From Bdellovibrio sp. ZAP7 (GTDB lineage Bacteria > Bdellovibrionota > UBA1018 > CAIMNF01), in NCBI GenBank assembly GCA_945874535.1, contig CAMCGZ010000001.1, positions 92,471-156,470 on the forward strand: a stretch of DNA of 64,000 nt, in the 5' to 3' direction. Positions 1-7,296 of this stretch are shown in pieces. Each line of letters starts with the position of its first letter. Positions within the stretch are counted from its first letter, which is position 1. The notes beneath the pieces are model-generated. The model saw only the letters and a list, made by a program, of their open reading frames with translations, was not told the origin of the DNA and did no database searches. Position numbers and translations under genes: made by a program.

Positions 1-308
1 GCCTCAATCCTCGACCTGACACCTTCGTCTGAGGGGTCCAAGCGCTCCTCATTCGAGTCGCCTCTGCTTGAGGTACTGTCTTCCGACGCTTGTGCCGGGG
101 TACGGACTCCACCGCTATAGGGGTGCTGAAAAGAAGCCTCCGGGATTTCGGGTGAGCGAGAGCGCCAGGCTCCGCCGAGCGAACGACCATTGCCATCGTC
201 CATTCCGTTGGTCAGGGCATTGTAGTCGGTCGGCTCTTCGGATTTGAGAGCGAAACCACTGCACGCCGAAAGACTGAGCGACATCACCAGGCAAGCGATC
301 CGCCTCAT
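1..308 (-). CDS. flgH: probable flagellar L-ring protein FlgH, N-terminal part (runs off window)
   Basis: Only the first ~102 codons are present; the gene continues beyond base 1. The ATG at 308 overlaps the flgA stop as ATGA. The product starts with a lipoprotein signal: basic start (MRRIA), hydrophobic run, and lipobox LSAC at about residues 13-16. The mature part is polar and Ser/Gly-rich. FlgH is the outer-membrane L-ring lipoprotein, and flgF-flgG-flgA-flgH is its usual order. The call rests mainly on that context and the lipobox, because the conserved FlgH core lies outside the window. Another flagellar lipoprotein is possible. Confidence 0.55.
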   Translation of the reverse strand, partial: MRRIACLVMSLSLSACSGFALKSEEPTDYNALTNGMDDGNGRSLGGAWRSRSPEIPEASFQHPYSGGVRTPAQASEDSTSSRGDSNEERLDPSDEGVRSRIE

Positions 309-1021
309 AGACTCACCTCGACGTTACGGTCTTCGTTCACTTTGCCGACCATCTCGCGCTTGCCCTTCACCGTCAGAACGCGGATCTGGTCACCCACCGA
401 AGCGGGCTCCTCGGCGGTCGCCTGCGTGGCGAGCTCGAGACCTCCGGAGGTCAGGAGAAGTTTCACCGTGTCGCCCTTGCGCAAGTCCGGTTGTTTCTGT
501 ACCGCGGTCGAAACCACATACTGGTTTTCGAGAATGGTCTGCTTGGATTGGAGCCCGTTGAATTCGGTCTCTGACGGCATCATCACTCCGCGATATTCGC
601 GGGCGGAACCGGACGCGACATTGACTTCGGTGGTTTTGAAATCTTCGTTTTTCAGGCGGGTGTTCGGATAAATCCGGCGAACGGCCATCGGGACTTTTTT
701 CCACGCCTGGTAAGGTGTCTGGATCATTTCGGACTTTGCGGCTGAATCGCCGTCAGTGCCGGACAACTCCACCAAGACGGATCCATTCGGACGATCCTCT
801 ACGATTCTCGCACTGCGAATCTCCGTGAATGAAGCAATGGCCTGCTGAGCGGCCAACTTGTCGAGTGAAGGCAAGCGGATTTCAGATCCCGGAATTCTTT
901 CTTCGAGGAGCTTTTTCACGATCTCGGTCATGCGAGAGGCATGGCCGGTGTCCTCACCTGCGGGCAGGGCTTGCGCCGCTTGGATCATTGCGAAGAAGGC
1001 CAGAGCCGTCACTCGAAACAT
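305..1021 (-). CDS. flgA: flagellar P-ring assembly chaperone FlgA
   Basis: A 238-residue periplasmic protein that helps polymerise FlgI into the P ring. It begins with a signal peptide (MFRVTALAFFAMIQAAQA). The C-terminal half has the SAF/FlgA-type fold pattern, with two basic-and-glycine-rich strands (KGDTVKLLLTSGGLEL, then GDQIRVLTVKGKREMVG) near residues 180-225. The ATG at 1021 is preferred over an in-frame GTG at 1030, because AAGGAGG ends directly before the GTG and lies 9 bases from the ATG. It follows flgG and overlaps flgH by four bases, so it is translated within the distal-rod/ring operon. Confidence 0.85.
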   Translation of the reverse strand: MFRVTALAFFAMIQAAQALPAGEDTGHASRMTEIVKKLLEERIPGSEIRLPSLDKLAAQQAIASFTEIRSARIVEDRPNGSVLVELSGTDGDSAAKSEMIQTPYQAWKKVPMAVRRIYPNTRLKNEDFKTTEVNVASGSAREYRGVMMPSETEFNGLQSKQTILENQYVVSTAVQKQPDLRKGDTVKLLLTSGGLELATQATAEEPASVGDQIRVLTVKGKREMVGKVNEDRNVEVSL

Positions 1022-1091
1022 CACTATCACCCTCCTTGGTGATGATCAGGATCCTCGGATCCCGGAGACCATCCTGGTCCCCTCATTCAAA

Positions 1092-1877
1092 TCATCTCAC
1101 GATATTTGTTGTCGCTTCAAGCATTTTGTCGGCCACGCCCATCACTCGAGTATTCATCTCGTAGGCCCGCTGGGCTCCGATCATCTCGATCATGCTGTTG
1201 GCAACGTTGACGTTGGACGATTCTAGGGCACCCTGCATGAGGGTGCCAGTTCCGCCCTCGCCCGGCACGACGGTTTGTACCGCTCCGCTGGCGGGAGTCG
1301 CCTTGTAAAAGTTATTTCCGATCGAACGGAGTCCCTGCGGGTTGATAAAATTCGCAAGCTGGATCTGTCCGATCGTCTGCTCACCCTGGGTCGTCAGTGC
1401 TTTGACCTCTCCATTGGGTGTGATCACGATTCCGTTGGCCTCTCCGGGAACCGAAATCGCCGGTTCTAGGAGCGCCCCATTGCTGAGACTGATCCGACCC
1501 TGGGAATCGAGCTTGAAGTTACCGGTCCGGGTGTACACCACTTCACCGGTGTTCGGGAGTGCCACCGGGATGAATCCCTTTCCCTCGATCATGATGTCGT
1601 AGGGATTGCTGGTCATTTTCACCGAGCCTTGCTCGAACAGCTTGTGAGCAGATCCGACTTTGACTCCGAGACCCTTCTGAATCCCGGTCGGAGAAACCGT
1701 CGCAGCCCCCTGGCGCCCGCCCGGATCTTTGATGGTTTCATACATGAGGTCCTGGAATTCGGTGGTTTCTCGCTTGTACCCGTCGGTGTTCACATTCGCC
1801 AGATCATTCGCGATCCGATCGATATTCGCTTGCTGGGCTTCAAGTCCTGTGGCTGAAGTGGTGAGTGCCTTGATCAT
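1092..1877 (-). CDS. flgG: flagellar distal rod protein FlgG
   Basis: 261 residues, the normal FlgG length. FlgG subunits form the distal rod crossing the periplasm between MS ring and hook. The N-terminus has the rod/hook motif (ANDLANVNTDGYKR, residues about 24-37). The C-terminus has the matching amphipathic helix (ESSNVNVANSMIEMIGAQRAYEMN), which coils with the N-terminal helix. The middle (GKGFIPVALPNTGEVVYTR) is the conserved core. GAGGAAT precedes the ATG. It lies 10 bases after flgF. Confidence 0.95.
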   Translation of the reverse strand: MIKALTTSATGLEAQQANIDRIANDLANVNTDGYKRETTEFQDLMYETIKDPGGRQGAATVSPTGIQKGLGVKVGSAHKLFEQGSVKMTSNPYDIMIEGKGFIPVALPNTGEVVYTRTGNFKLDSQGRISLSNGALLEPAISVPGEANGIVITPNGEVKALTTQGEQTIGQIQLANFINPQGLRSIGNNFYKATPASGAVQTVVPGEGGTGTLMQGALESSNVNVANSMIEMIGAQRAYEMNTRVMGVADKMLEATTNIVR

Positions 1878-1887
1878 TCAATATTCC

Positions 1888-2706
1888 TCATTGCATCTTC
1901 GCGATGTCGCTGACTTCTTTGGACATCATTTCACTGACGGTTTTCATGGCTTTCAAATCTTGCTCGAACATCCGGTTGGCGCGGATCAAATTGGCGATCT
2001 CCTCCACCGGATTGACATTGGAGGTTTCGAGCATCCCTTGTCGGATCTGGGTGGCCGCGGCCGCTTGCGGGGGATTTCCTTGCGGGTTCTTGTTCTCGAA
2101 ATAAAGCCCGCCGGTTTTCCTTACGGTTTTGAGATCACCGAATTCGACAACGCCCAGTGTGCCCACCAACTCGTCATTCATATAGAGCTCACCTCGGTCG
2201 TTGATGTGGAGCGATCCGTCTCTGCCTTGCAAATTGATGAAGCGTGAAGCGGGATCGGCATTCCGCTCTCCCTGTGCTAATACCGGGTGCCCCTCGGAGG
2301 TGAGGAGTCTTCCGTCAGCTCCGAGCTTGAGCGCACCTGAACGGGTGTAGCGAATACCGGCGGGCGTGGACACCTCGAGAAATCCGGGCCCATTGATTGC
2401 AACATCCAGTGGATTGTCGGTCACCTTGAGGCCGCCCGTTTTAAAACTGGTGTGGGTACCGTTGACCACTACGAAGGATTGATCTCGTCCGTCGAGCGGA
2501 TACAGGTCCTGATCTTTGATCGGCGAGCGGGGAACATCGGCTGTCAAATCACCGGTTTTTTCGTTGGTGACGAGGTATTCCTTGAAGTCGACTCCGTCTT
2601 TTTTGAATCCGTTCGTATTGACGTTCGCGAGATTGTTCGAGATGACCTCGACTTCAAAATCTCTCGCAATCGCTCCGGATACCGCGGGCCAAAGTGGTTT
2701 GGACAT
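1888..2706 (-). CDS. flgF: flagellar basal-body rod protein FlgF
   Basis: 272 residues. A proximal-rod component paralogous to FlgG. It carries the shared N-terminal motif (SNNLANVNTNGFKK, about residues 24-37), the core segment INGPGFLEV, and the C-terminal helix (ETSNVNPVEEIANLIRANRMFEQD). It is first in the visible flgF-flgG-flgA-flgH operon. A ribosome site (AGGA) lies shortly before the ATG. FlgF and FlgG are separated by position in the operon; a label swap is unlikely given the order. Confidence 0.9.
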   Translation of the reverse strand: MSKPLWPAVSGAIARDFEVEVISNNLANVNTNGFKKDGVDFKEYLVTNEKTGDLTADVPRSPIKDQDLYPLDGRDQSFVVVNGTHTSFKTGGLKVTDNPLDVAINGPGFLEVSTPAGIRYTRSGALKLGADGRLLTSEGHPVLAQGERNADPASRFINLQGRDGSLHINDRGELYMNDELVGTLGVVEFGDLKTVRKTGGLYFENKNPQGNPPQAAAATQIRQGMLETSNVNPVEEIANLIRANRMFEQDLKAMKTVSEMMSKEVSDIAKMQ

Positions 2707-2757
2707 CCTGTTCCTGACTCCCTCGCCGTTTTCTTCCTGAAAACCGGTCTTCTTCCC

Positions 2758-2787
2758 ATTCTAAGGGGCAAAAGGAACACCTTGCAA
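2758..2787 (-). promoter_or_regulatory. candidate sigma-70 promoter for the flgF operon
   Basis: On the minus strand TTGCAA (2782-2787) and TAGAAT (2758-2763) are separated by 18 bases, about 50 bases upstream of flgF. They match the consensus hexamers at 4/6 and 5/6. No clear sigma-54 or sigma-28 promoter was seen here. Assignment is by eye. Confidence 0.4.
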
Positions 2788-2849
2788 AGCGTAAATCCGG
2801 TGTCAAATTTCCTACTCGGCAGGTTTTGCCCGCTGGCATTCGATTCACC

Positions 2850-2878
2850 TTCAAGCCCGCCTGGTTTGTTGTTATAGT
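2850..2878 (+). promoter_or_regulatory. candidate extended -10 promoter for purB-folD-gcvTH
   Basis: TATAGT (2873-2878) is preceded by TGT, giving an extended -10. A weak -35 (TTCAAG, 2850-2855) lies 17 bases upstream. The expected start of transcription is about 10 bases before the purB ATG, so the leader would be very short but still contains GAAGGA. Confidence 0.5.
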
Positions 2879-2894
2879 CCGAAGGAATTCCCCT

Positions 2895-4193
2895 ATGATA
2901 CCGAGGTACGAAGTAGAAGCGATTTCAAGGATTTGGACTGAGGATGCCCGCTGGCGGCGCGTGCTCGATGTGGAGCTCGCTCTCCTTGCCGAGCTCGAGG
3001 CGTCCGGAATGGCCCCCCCGGGCACACGCGCAGCCTTCGACGGAGTACGCGTGGATGTGCAAAGGGTACATGAGATCGAGTCTCTGACCCGCCACGACCT
3101 CATCGCTTTCTGTGCCAGTATCACCGAGCAGGTCGCGCCGGAGTCGGGACGCTTCTTTCATCACGGAGTGACCTCTTCCGACGTGCTCGATACCGCCCTC
3201 GCGCTTCAGCTGCGGGACTCCCTGGTGTTGGTGGAACAGGCACTGACCGATTTGTTGAAAACACTCGATGCCAAGATCGAGGAGACCCGGGATCTTCTCT
3301 GCGTCGGCCGCTCTCACGGCATCAGTGCCGAGCCCATGATTTTCGGACACAAATTCCTGTCGAGCCGTGCCGAGTTCACGCGTCGGCTCCGCGATGTCAA
3401 ACACCTGCTCGCCTCCGAACTGACCGGTCAGTTTTCCGGGGCTGTGGGGAGCCACACTTTTCTTGATCCCGCATTCGAAGCGCGGGCGCTCGCCCGTCTC
3501 GGACTCCCTGTGGAGCCGGTCTCCACCCAGGTGATTCCGCGCGACCGGATCGCACTCATTTTATCCATCGGCGCGCTCATCGCCACTGCGATCGAGCGGA
3601 TTTCGATCGAGATCAGGCACTTGCATCACTCGGATATCGCGGAAGTCCACGAGGGGTTCCGTCCGGGGCAAAAGGGCTCCTCGGTCATGCCCCACAAACG
3701 CAATCCGGTTTCGACCGAGAATCTGTGCGGACTTGCGAGGGTGATTCGATCCCATGCGGACATCGGCCACCAGAACGCGCTCCTGTGGCACGAACGCGAC
3801 ATTTCACACTCGAGCGCGGAACGCCTCGTCCTACCGGATCATTTCGGCCTCCTGGTTTATTCGATCGAACGTCTCGGATCGACCCTGGCCGGTCTTGGAA
3901 TTCACAGGGACTTCATCGAAAACAAGGTCCGGCTCCAATTCACCTGCCTTTCTTCGAGGGCCTTGCACGGTCTCGTTGAAAGAAACGCGAGCCCGAGAGA
4001 AACCCTTTATTCAATCGTCCAGGAATCGGCCTTCAGCGCTTCCGATCTGGAGGGGTTCATCCTCCACCTGCAAGAGCGCTGCTCCCGCGAGGGTCTCCAG
4101 TTCGATCCCGAGACCCTTTCGTGGAATGGAATCAAACAAGCATACCGGAACAATTTCGATGAAGTGCTGGAACGCTTCAAGGAGTGCCTATGA
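2895..4193 (+). CDS. purB: adenylosuccinate lyase PurB
   Basis: 432 residues. It cleaves SAICAR to AICAR and adenylosuccinate to AMP, both releasing fumarate, in purine synthesis. It is a fumarase/aspartase-superfamily enzyme with HHGVTSSD at residues 89-96 and the superfamily signature SSVMPHKRNP near residues 260-270, which holds the catalytic serine loop. The ATG at 2895 has GAAGGA 8 bases upstream; the longer in-frame opening to 2826 has no such signal. The stop overlaps the folD start (ATGA), so translation is coupled. Confidence 0.95.
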   Translation: MIPRYEVEAISRIWTEDARWRRVLDVELALLAELEASGMAPPGTRAAFDGVRVDVQRVHEIESLTRHDLIAFCASITEQVAPESGRFFHHGVTSSDVLDTALALQLRDSLVLVEQALTDLLKTLDAKIEETRDLLCVGRSHGISAEPMIFGHKFLSSRAEFTRRLRDVKHLLASELTGQFSGAVGSHTFLDPAFEARALARLGLPVEPVSTQVIPRDRIALILSIGALIATAIERISIEIRHLHHSDIAEVHEGFRPGQKGSSVMPHKRNPVSTENLCGLARVIRSHADIGHQNALLWHERDISHSSAERLVLPDHFGLLVYSIERLGSTLAGLGIHRDFIENKVRLQFTCLSSRALHGLVERNASPRETLYSIVQESAFSASDLEGFILHLQERCSREGLQFDPETLSWNGIKQAYRNNFDEVLERFKECL

Positions 4194-5035
4194 TCTCTTT
4201 GCGCGCCAAGCCCGTTCTGGAGATCCGCCGGAATGCCCTTCGTGAACGGGTTGCGGCCCGGGTCGCCTCGGGGCACCGTCCGCCGAAACTTTGTGTGATT
4301 CTCGTGGGCGACCATCCGGCCAGCCAGATCTACGTGAGCCGGAAAGAGAAGATGGCCGGACTGGTCGGCTTCGAACGAGAGACCCTCCGGTTTCCCGAGA
4401 GCACGACGCCAGATGAAGTCCGTCTTCGCGTTGCCGCACTGAATGAGGATCCTTCCGTGGATGGAATTCTGATTCAGCGCCCGCTGCCTTCAGCATTCGA
4501 CGAAAAAGAGGTCTGCCTGTGGGTCCACCCCGAAAAGGATGTGGACTGCCTCCACCCCGAGAACATGGGGCTTCTCCTGACCGGAAACCCGAGGTTCCTT
4601 CCATGCACCCCCGGAGGAATTCTTCTCCTTCTCGAACATTACGGGCTCGAGTTGGCGGGAAAAACCGCTTGTGTGATCGGGAGGAGCCTGATCGTCGGAA
4701 AGCCTCTTGCCGCTCTTTTGCTATCCCGGAACGCCAGCGTCATCCAGATCCACCGCCAGACACCGGATCCTGCCACCCTGTGCAAATTGGCGGATTTTGT
4801 TTTTGTGGCAGCAGGATCGCAAGGCTTGCTCAAGCGGGATTGGATCAAACCCGGTGCCGTAGTCGTGGATGTCGGCATTCACCGGCTTCCGGATGGCAGG
4901 ATCACAGGTGATGTCGACACAGAATCCCTGGGCGAAACCCCTTCCGCGCTGACCCCTGTTCCCGGGGGTGTCGGGCCGATGACCATCCAGGTGTTGTTGG
5001 AAAACACGTTTACATCATCGATCCGGAAAAGCTAG
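4190..5035 (+). CDS. folD: bifunctional methylenetetrahydrofolate dehydrogenase/cyclohydrolase FolD
   Basis: 281 residues. It interconverts 5,10-methylene-THF and 10-formyl-THF using NADP, and so supplies formyl groups for purine synthesis. Visible motifs are YVSRKEK (Y48, with the catalytic lysine in this motif), GILIQRPLP (an Arg replaces the more usual Leu), PCTPGG, GRSLIVGKP for the dinucleotide, and PVPGGVGPMT near the C-terminus. The ATG at 4190 has AAGGAG just upstream and is preferred to the in-frame GTG at 4184. It sits between purB and gcvT, which links methylene-THF from glycine cleavage to purine synthesis. Confidence 0.95.
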   Translation: MISLRAKPVLEIRRNALRERVAARVASGHRPPKLCVILVGDHPASQIYVSRKEKMAGLVGFERETLRFPESTTPDEVRLRVAALNEDPSVDGILIQRPLPSAFDEKEVCLWVHPEKDVDCLHPENMGLLLTGNPRFLPCTPGGILLLLEHYGLELAGKTACVIGRSLIVGKPLAALLLSRNASVIQIHRQTPDPATLCKLADFVFVAAGSQGLLKRDWIKPGAVVVDVGIHRLPDGRITGDVDTESLGETPSALTPVPGGVGPMTIQVLLENTFTSSIRKS

Positions 5036-5044
5036 AGTGTGGCC

Positions 5045-6163
5045 ATGCTGAAACGGACTGCGCTTTATGAAGAACACCTGAATCTGAAGGGCCGGATGGT
5101 TCCATTCGGCGGGTGGGAACTCCCTGTTCAATATTCCGGCGTGATGGCGGAACACCAGGCGGTGCGCACTGCTTGCGGTGCCTTCGATGTCAGCCACATG
5201 GGAGAGATCGAGCTAGAGGGTCCCGGTGCTTTGGCCTTTTTAAGCAAGGCGACCATCAATGACCCCGCCACACTCGCCCTCTGGCAGGCCCAGTATTCGG
5301 CATTTTGCAATGAGGCCGGTGGAATCATCGACGACCTCGTGGTCTATCGCACTGGAGAACAACGCTATTTTCTGGTGGTGAATGCGTCGAATACCGACAA
5401 GGATTTCGAACACCTCACCCGGCTTCACCGCGAGTGGTCCGGGGATCCGTTGAGCCTGAAGAATCGCTCCGGTGAGTTCTCCCAAATCGCTCTTCAAGGG
5501 CCCCGCTCGAATGAGGTGCTGGCAAAGATCTGTGCGCTTCCTCTCGAAAAAATACTGAATTATTGGTGTGCCGAGGGCGAGGTTGCTGGAGCCGGTGCAC
5601 TCGTTGCCCGGACGGGCTATACCGGTGAGGACGGATTCGAGATCTATCTGCTCAACGAGGATGCACCGGGAGTCTGGCGCGCAATCCTTGAGGCCGGGGC
5701 CCCGCTCGGGATCCTTCCTTGCGGTCTCGGTGCCCGCGACACGCTCCGGCTGGAGATGAAGTACGCCCTCTACGGGCATGAGCTCGATGACTCCACGGGT
5801 CCGCTCGAAACCGGGCTCGGCTGGATCACCAAACTGAAGAAGACCACTGACTTTGTCGGACGTGCCGCCATCGAATCGATGAAAGCCCTCGGTCCTGCCC
5901 GGGCCTTGGTCGGCCTTCGCTCCGAAGGGCGGGGCATCGCCCGCCAGGGCGCTGAAGTGTACGACGCGGATCGGATCACCCGGATCGGAACCGTGACCTC
6001 CGGAACGCAGAGTCCCACGCTGAAACAGTCCATCGCCATCGCCCTGATTCAAAAAACACACGAAGCCACGGGGACCAAACTGTGGGTGAAGGTCCGCGAA
6101 GACTTTCTTGAGTACACGGTCAGTCCGACACCTTTCATATCGAAATCCAGGAGGAATGTATGA
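5045..6163 (+). CDS. gcvT: glycine cleavage system T protein (aminomethyltransferase)
   Basis: 372 residues. It transfers the methylene group from aminomethyl-lipoyl GcvH to THF, giving methylene-THF and ammonia. The start MLKRTALYEEH and the segments MVPFGGWELPVQY, DVSHMG, ARTGYTGEDGFEI and GLGARDTLRLE are family hallmarks. An in-frame GTG at 5039 is also possible; the ATG at 5045 fits the family N-terminus better. It follows folD by a few bases and overlaps gcvH as ATGA. Confidence 0.95.
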   Translation: MLKRTALYEEHLNLKGRMVPFGGWELPVQYSGVMAEHQAVRTACGAFDVSHMGEIELEGPGALAFLSKATINDPATLALWQAQYSAFCNEAGGIIDDLVVYRTGEQRYFLVVNASNTDKDFEHLTRLHREWSGDPLSLKNRSGEFSQIALQGPRSNEVLAKICALPLEKILNYWCAEGEVAGAGALVARTGYTGEDGFEIYLLNEDAPGVWRAILEAGAPLGILPCGLGARDTLRLEMKYALYGHELDDSTGPLETGLGWITKLKKTTDFVGRAAIESMKALGPARALVGLRSEGRGIARQGAEVYDADRITRIGTVTSGTQSPTLKQSIAIALIQKTHEATGTKLWVKVREDFLEYTVSPTPFISKSRRNV

Positions 6164-6546
6164 GTTATCCGAAACAATACCGCTACACCAAAGAACACGA
6201 ATGGGCGGAGCTCCTGTCCGAGAGCCGGATCCGCGTCGGAATCACCGACCATGCCCAGAGCAGCCTCGGGGACATTGTGTTTTTGGAACTCCCCAAGGTC
6301 GGACGCGAGCTCAAGTCGCATGAAACCTTCGGTGTCGTCGAGAGCATCAAGGCGGTATCCGATCTCTATGCACCTGTTTCCGGGAAAGTGGTCGAGATCC
6401 ACGCCGAACTCGTGTCGGATCCGGGCCGGATCAACAGCCAACCCCATACCGAATGGATGCTGGTGGTGGAAGCTTCTGATGCTAAAGCCCAGTTCGACGG
6501 GCTGCTCGATGCTGAAGCCTATCAGGAATACATCCGGAGCCTTTGA
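6160..6546 (+). CDS. gcvH: glycine cleavage system H protein (lipoyl carrier)
   Basis: 128 residues. It carries the aminomethyl intermediate between GcvP and GcvT on a lipoylated lysine. The lipoylation motif GVVESIKAVSDLYAP places the modified lysine at K64. The N-terminal YTKEHEWAEL is typical. The start overlaps the gcvT stop by four bases. The P protein is not in this operon but lies just downstream on the other strand. Confidence 0.96.
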   Translation: MSYPKQYRYTKEHEWAELLSESRIRVGITDHAQSSLGDIVFLELPKVGRELKSHETFGVVESIKAVSDLYAPVSGKVVEIHAELVSDPGRINSQPHTEWMLVVEASDAKAQFDGLLDAEAYQEYIRSL

Positions 6547-6561
6547 GCGAGTCGCCCCCAG

Positions 6562-7296
6562 ATGAGGGCTTATCTTGTCCATCAAGGCGTGCTTTACCAT
6601 TCCGAGTATGACGGCCGGGCATCGCATCGAACGGCAGTCACCCGGCTCATCCGGGGAATCTGGAAGGAGCATCCCGGGCAAGCGCTGAGTCTGCTTCGAA
6701 ACCGAATCTTCACAGACAGCCCCCTGAGTCCTGTCTGTGAAGGCATGATCAAGGTGGCCGCCAAGCGATTCGAGGTCCTGAGTCCAAAGGATTGGGACGA
6801 GCGCTTCAGCGGATTCGAGGGCAGCGTGAAGCCCCTCGCACACTCTGTCCCGGGAGCTGAGGGACACACCTTCGATGTGGGCCCTGCATCCACCAGCGAT
6901 TTGCTCGCACATCTCCGCTTGAGATCGGCAGGTGTCCCCGCTGTCAGCGCAGTTCTGCTGGATCCCCGTGGGCGCGCACTGCTGGGCTCTTGGAACCTGA
7001 CATCCGAAGACCGCACCGCACATGCCGAGGTGAATCTGGTCGAGGCCTGGTTCGCCAAACACCAGACAACGGTCCCGTGTGGCTCGACACTTCACGTGAT
7101 TCTCCGTCCCTGCGCCATGTGTGCGGCACAAATTCTGGCTCTGGCCGGGAATCCGAAGGCCCTCCGCGTGGTGTTTCACCAGGAGGATCCGGGTCCTGCA
7201 TCGAAGAACTCATGCCTCGTTCCGGGGACCGACCTCTGGATGAAGGCCGGATCCCCCGGATGGCAGGCATGGTTAGCCGACTCTCAAGAAGAATAA
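6562..7296 (+). CDS. cytidine-deaminase-fold protein, Bd3614-like (substrate unknown)
   Basis: 244 residues in two parts: an N-terminal region of about 120 residues without motifs I recognise, and a C-terminal zinc deaminase domain. The zinc site is HAEVN (His154, catalytic Glu156) with PCAMC (Cys184, Cys187). From memory this layout resembles the Bd3614 deaminases with their own N-terminal domain; a profile search is needed to confirm. No signal peptide is seen, so it is probably cytoplasmic. It lies 15 bases after gcvH, and its 3' end overlaps the 3' end of gcvP by 13 bases on the opposite strand. The context suggests a nucleotide, pterin or tRNA substrate, but the target cannot be read from sequence. 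Confidence 0.75.
   Translation: MRAYLVHQGVLYHSEYDGRASHRTAVTRLIRGIWKEHPGQALSLLRNRIFTDSPLSPVCEGMIKVAAKRFEVLSPKDWDERFSGFEGSVKPLAHSVPGAEGHTFDVGPASTSDLLAHLRLRSAGVPAVSAVLLDPRGRALLGSWNLTSEDRTAHAEVNLVEAWFAKHQTTVPCGSTLHVILRPCAMCAAQILALAGNPKALRVVFHQEDPGPASKNSCLVPGTDLWMKAGSPGWQAWLADSQEE

Noticed and set aside
2801-2806. A perfect TTGACA on the minus strand upstream of flgF
   Set aside because: No -10 hexamer lies 16-18 bases downstream; the TTGCAA/TAGAAT pair closer to flgF is better.
7090-7105. A TTCACGTGAT sequence as a second parS
   Set aside because: Only the central eight bases match; both outer arms fail.
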